Of a DNA stretch of 64,000 nt, positions 63,013 to 64,000 are shown in pieces (the first letter of the stretch is position 1; every line of letters begins with the position of its first letter). This stretch comes from Vibrio europaeus (GTDB lineage: Bacteria; Pseudomonadota; Gammaproteobacteria; Enterobacterales; Vibrionaceae): positions 1,426,001-1,490,000 of the forward strand of contig NZ_LUAX01000007.1 in NCBI RefSeq assembly GCF_001695575.1. Reading direction: 5' to 3'. The notes under the pieces were generated by a model that worked only from the letters and a program-made list of their open reading frames with translations, ran no database searches and was not told the origin of the DNA. A program made the position numbers and the translations under genes.

Positions 63013-63670
63013 AACCTGCCCCTCTTACGGTATGTAGTAACCCAGTACAACCGGCCTCTTCAAGCTTGCGCCTTAGGTTCGCTACGTGGACATCAATAAC
63101 GTTGGTCTTAGGATCAAAATGATAGCTCCAGATACTCTCAAACAAACGCATACGTGACACAACTTGTTCGTGGTGTTCAATAAAGTGTTGAATGAGTTGA
63201 AACTCCTTAGGTTGAAGAAGCAACTCTTGGTTGTTGCAGGTAAATTTATGTGCTTTGAGATCGATTTTTAAGCAGTCGTAGCTAAGGGTATGAGAAGGAG
63301 GGGATGCACGATGTGCTCGATTGATGATGATATCGACCCGGGCGATAAGTTCAGCGAGTGCGAACGGTTTGATAAGATAGTCATCACTGCCTGCTTGTAA
63401 TCCATCAACGCGATCTTCGATGCTGTCCATCGCACTTAGAATAAGAACGGGAATATTGTTATCTGTTGCTCTAATCGCGGACAGTACTTTCATTCCATCG
63501 AGGTAAGGTAGCATTCGGTCAAGAATGATCAGTTGATAGTCGCTACTTAGCGCCATCATCAAACCTTTTTTGCCATCCTCAGCCTGATCAACCGCATAAC
63601 CATGCTCTTGCAATCCTTTGGATACAAATTCACGAGTGGTTTGGTCGTCTTCAATGATTAATATTTTCAC
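62996..63670 (-). CDS. OmpR/PhoB-family response regulator
   Basis: 224 aa from GTG 63670 (MKILIIEDDQTT), with GGGGG five bases upstream; an in-frame ATG at 63688 would add six residues and is less convincing. Receiver domain with acidic pocket EDD, phospho-Asp51 (LIILDRMLP) and Lys in LIKPF. Winged-helix DNA-binding domain at about 128-224 (LLQPKEFQLIQHF, TNVIDVHVANLRRKLE, VRGAGYVLR). Upstream partner of the kinase at 61723. Confidence 0.92.
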   Translation of the reverse strand: MKILIIEDDQTTREFVSKGLQEHGYAVDQAEDGKKGLMMALSSDYQLIILDRMLPYLDGMKVLSAIRATDNNIPVLILSAMDSIEDRVDGLQAGSDDYLIKPFALAELIARVDIIINRAHRASPPSHTLSYDCLKIDLKAHKFTCNNQELLLQPKEFQLIQHFIEHHEQVVSRMRLFESIWSYHFDPKTNVIDVHVANLRRKLEEAGCTGLLHTVRGAGYVLRR

Positions 63671-63734
63671 AATAACCCCCATTTCCATAGCGTGGGGTTA
63701 TCATAACGAATAAGGTTCTGATTTTAAGAAGAAA

Positions 63735-63763
63735 AAATAAGGCTCGCGTGACTAATGCGAGCC
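63735..63763 (-). terminator. Terminator for a minus-strand gene entering from the right edge
   Basis: Stem GGCTCGC / GCGAGCC (63741-63747 / 63757-63763); on the minus strand it is followed by TTATTTTTT. It would end transcription of the partial gene at 63893-64000. Confidence 0.75.
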
Positions 63764-63892
63764 ATATCGGTTTAGGGGGTAAACCGAAAAACGTTGTAGA
63801 TTAAGGATTTACAGATTAACTCAGCACTTATTTAGTGAGCCTTAACGAAACATTAAGATTTGTTAATCTGGTCATTCTAACTAAACGTTTGA

Positions 63893-64000
63893 TTATCCGC
63901 GCATCATTGCACATGCGTAAGCTGTGGCAAATGCTTGCTCTTGATACTGCTTTAAACCGGTATCTTTAAATTGAATGCCTAGCGGGTTGCGTTTTAGGCT
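63893..64000 (-). CDS. 3' end of a minus-strand gene (partial)
   Basis: Reading the minus strand from the window edge gives 35 in-frame codons (starts SLKRNPLGIQFK, ends YACAMMRG) and a TAA at 63893-63895, followed 130 bases on by a good terminator. Codon choice looks like real coding sequence. No family can be assigned from this fragment. Confidence 0.5.
   Translation of the reverse strand, partial: SLKRNPLGIQFKDTGLKQYQEQAFATAYACAMMRG

Noticed and set aside
1..64000. CRISPR arrays, tRNA or rRNA genes
   Set aside because: No regularly spaced direct repeats or tRNA-like cloverleaf with CCA end were noticed on either strand by reading; a tRNAscan or CRISPR finder run would settle it.

Overview
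The window looks like a Vibrio (Vibrionaceae) chromosome segment. Signs of this are the GuaC, FhuCDB and betIBA-choXWV arrangements, Vibrio-style Fur boxes, T-rich hairpin terminators and a truncated outer-membrane porin at the left edge. No tRNA, rRNA, integrase, complete insertion sequence or CRISPR array was seen.

Layout. 1-3934: porin 3' end, a methyl-accepting chemotaxis protein with a CRP-like site, and GMP reductase (guaC) behind a twin-hairpin leader. 3935-8643: a small AT-rich accessory segment of lipoproteins, a Sel1-repeat protein, an RDD membrane protein and a tiny ORF. It contains a decayed second copy of the 3' end of guaC plus its terminator, so it looks like an insertion or duplication at guaC. 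9046-11058: a non-canonical EF-G-like GTPase. 11158-20184: a Fur-box-flanked metal-uptake locus with a TonB-dependent receptor on the plus strand and, converging on it, a nine-gene minus-strand operon (PepSY-type membrane protein, DUF2271, DUF4198, a small periplasmic protein, DUF6162, and a ZnuABC-type ABC transporter with two binding proteins).

20494-48159 is the centrepiece: a complete hydroxamate lipopeptide siderophore locus. It holds a phosphopantetheinyl transferase, fhuC-fhuD-fhuB type uptake genes, a PvdE-like exporter, an MbtH protein, two NRPS proteins (3634 and 1812 aa), a TonB receptor, a hydroxyornithine acetyltransferase and an ornithine N5-monooxygenase. The domain order is Cstarter-A-T-E / C-A-T / C-A-T // C-A-T-E-TE. 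Three A domains share one specificity code (D-G-E-C-T-G-G-V-T-K) and the third module has a serine code (D-V-W-H-I-S-L-I-D-K). This predicts fatty acyl-Orn*-Orn*-Ser-Orn*, with Orn* being N5-acetyl-N5-hydroxyornithine, which is the headgroup order of the amphibactins. Fur-like boxes precede the PPTase/fhu pair, the exporter and the receptor.

48303-52686: a GFA-family zinc protein and a two-gene phosphorelay (hybrid histidine kinase plus response regulator). 53222-60077: the osmoprotection operon betI-betB-betA-choX-choW-choV, which takes up choline and oxidises it to glycine betaine, with a BetI-like palindrome upstream. 60201-61652: a glucose/GlcNAc-family PTS EIICB. 61723-63670: an OmpR-type two-component pair on the minus strand. 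63893-64000: the 3' end of another minus-strand gene.
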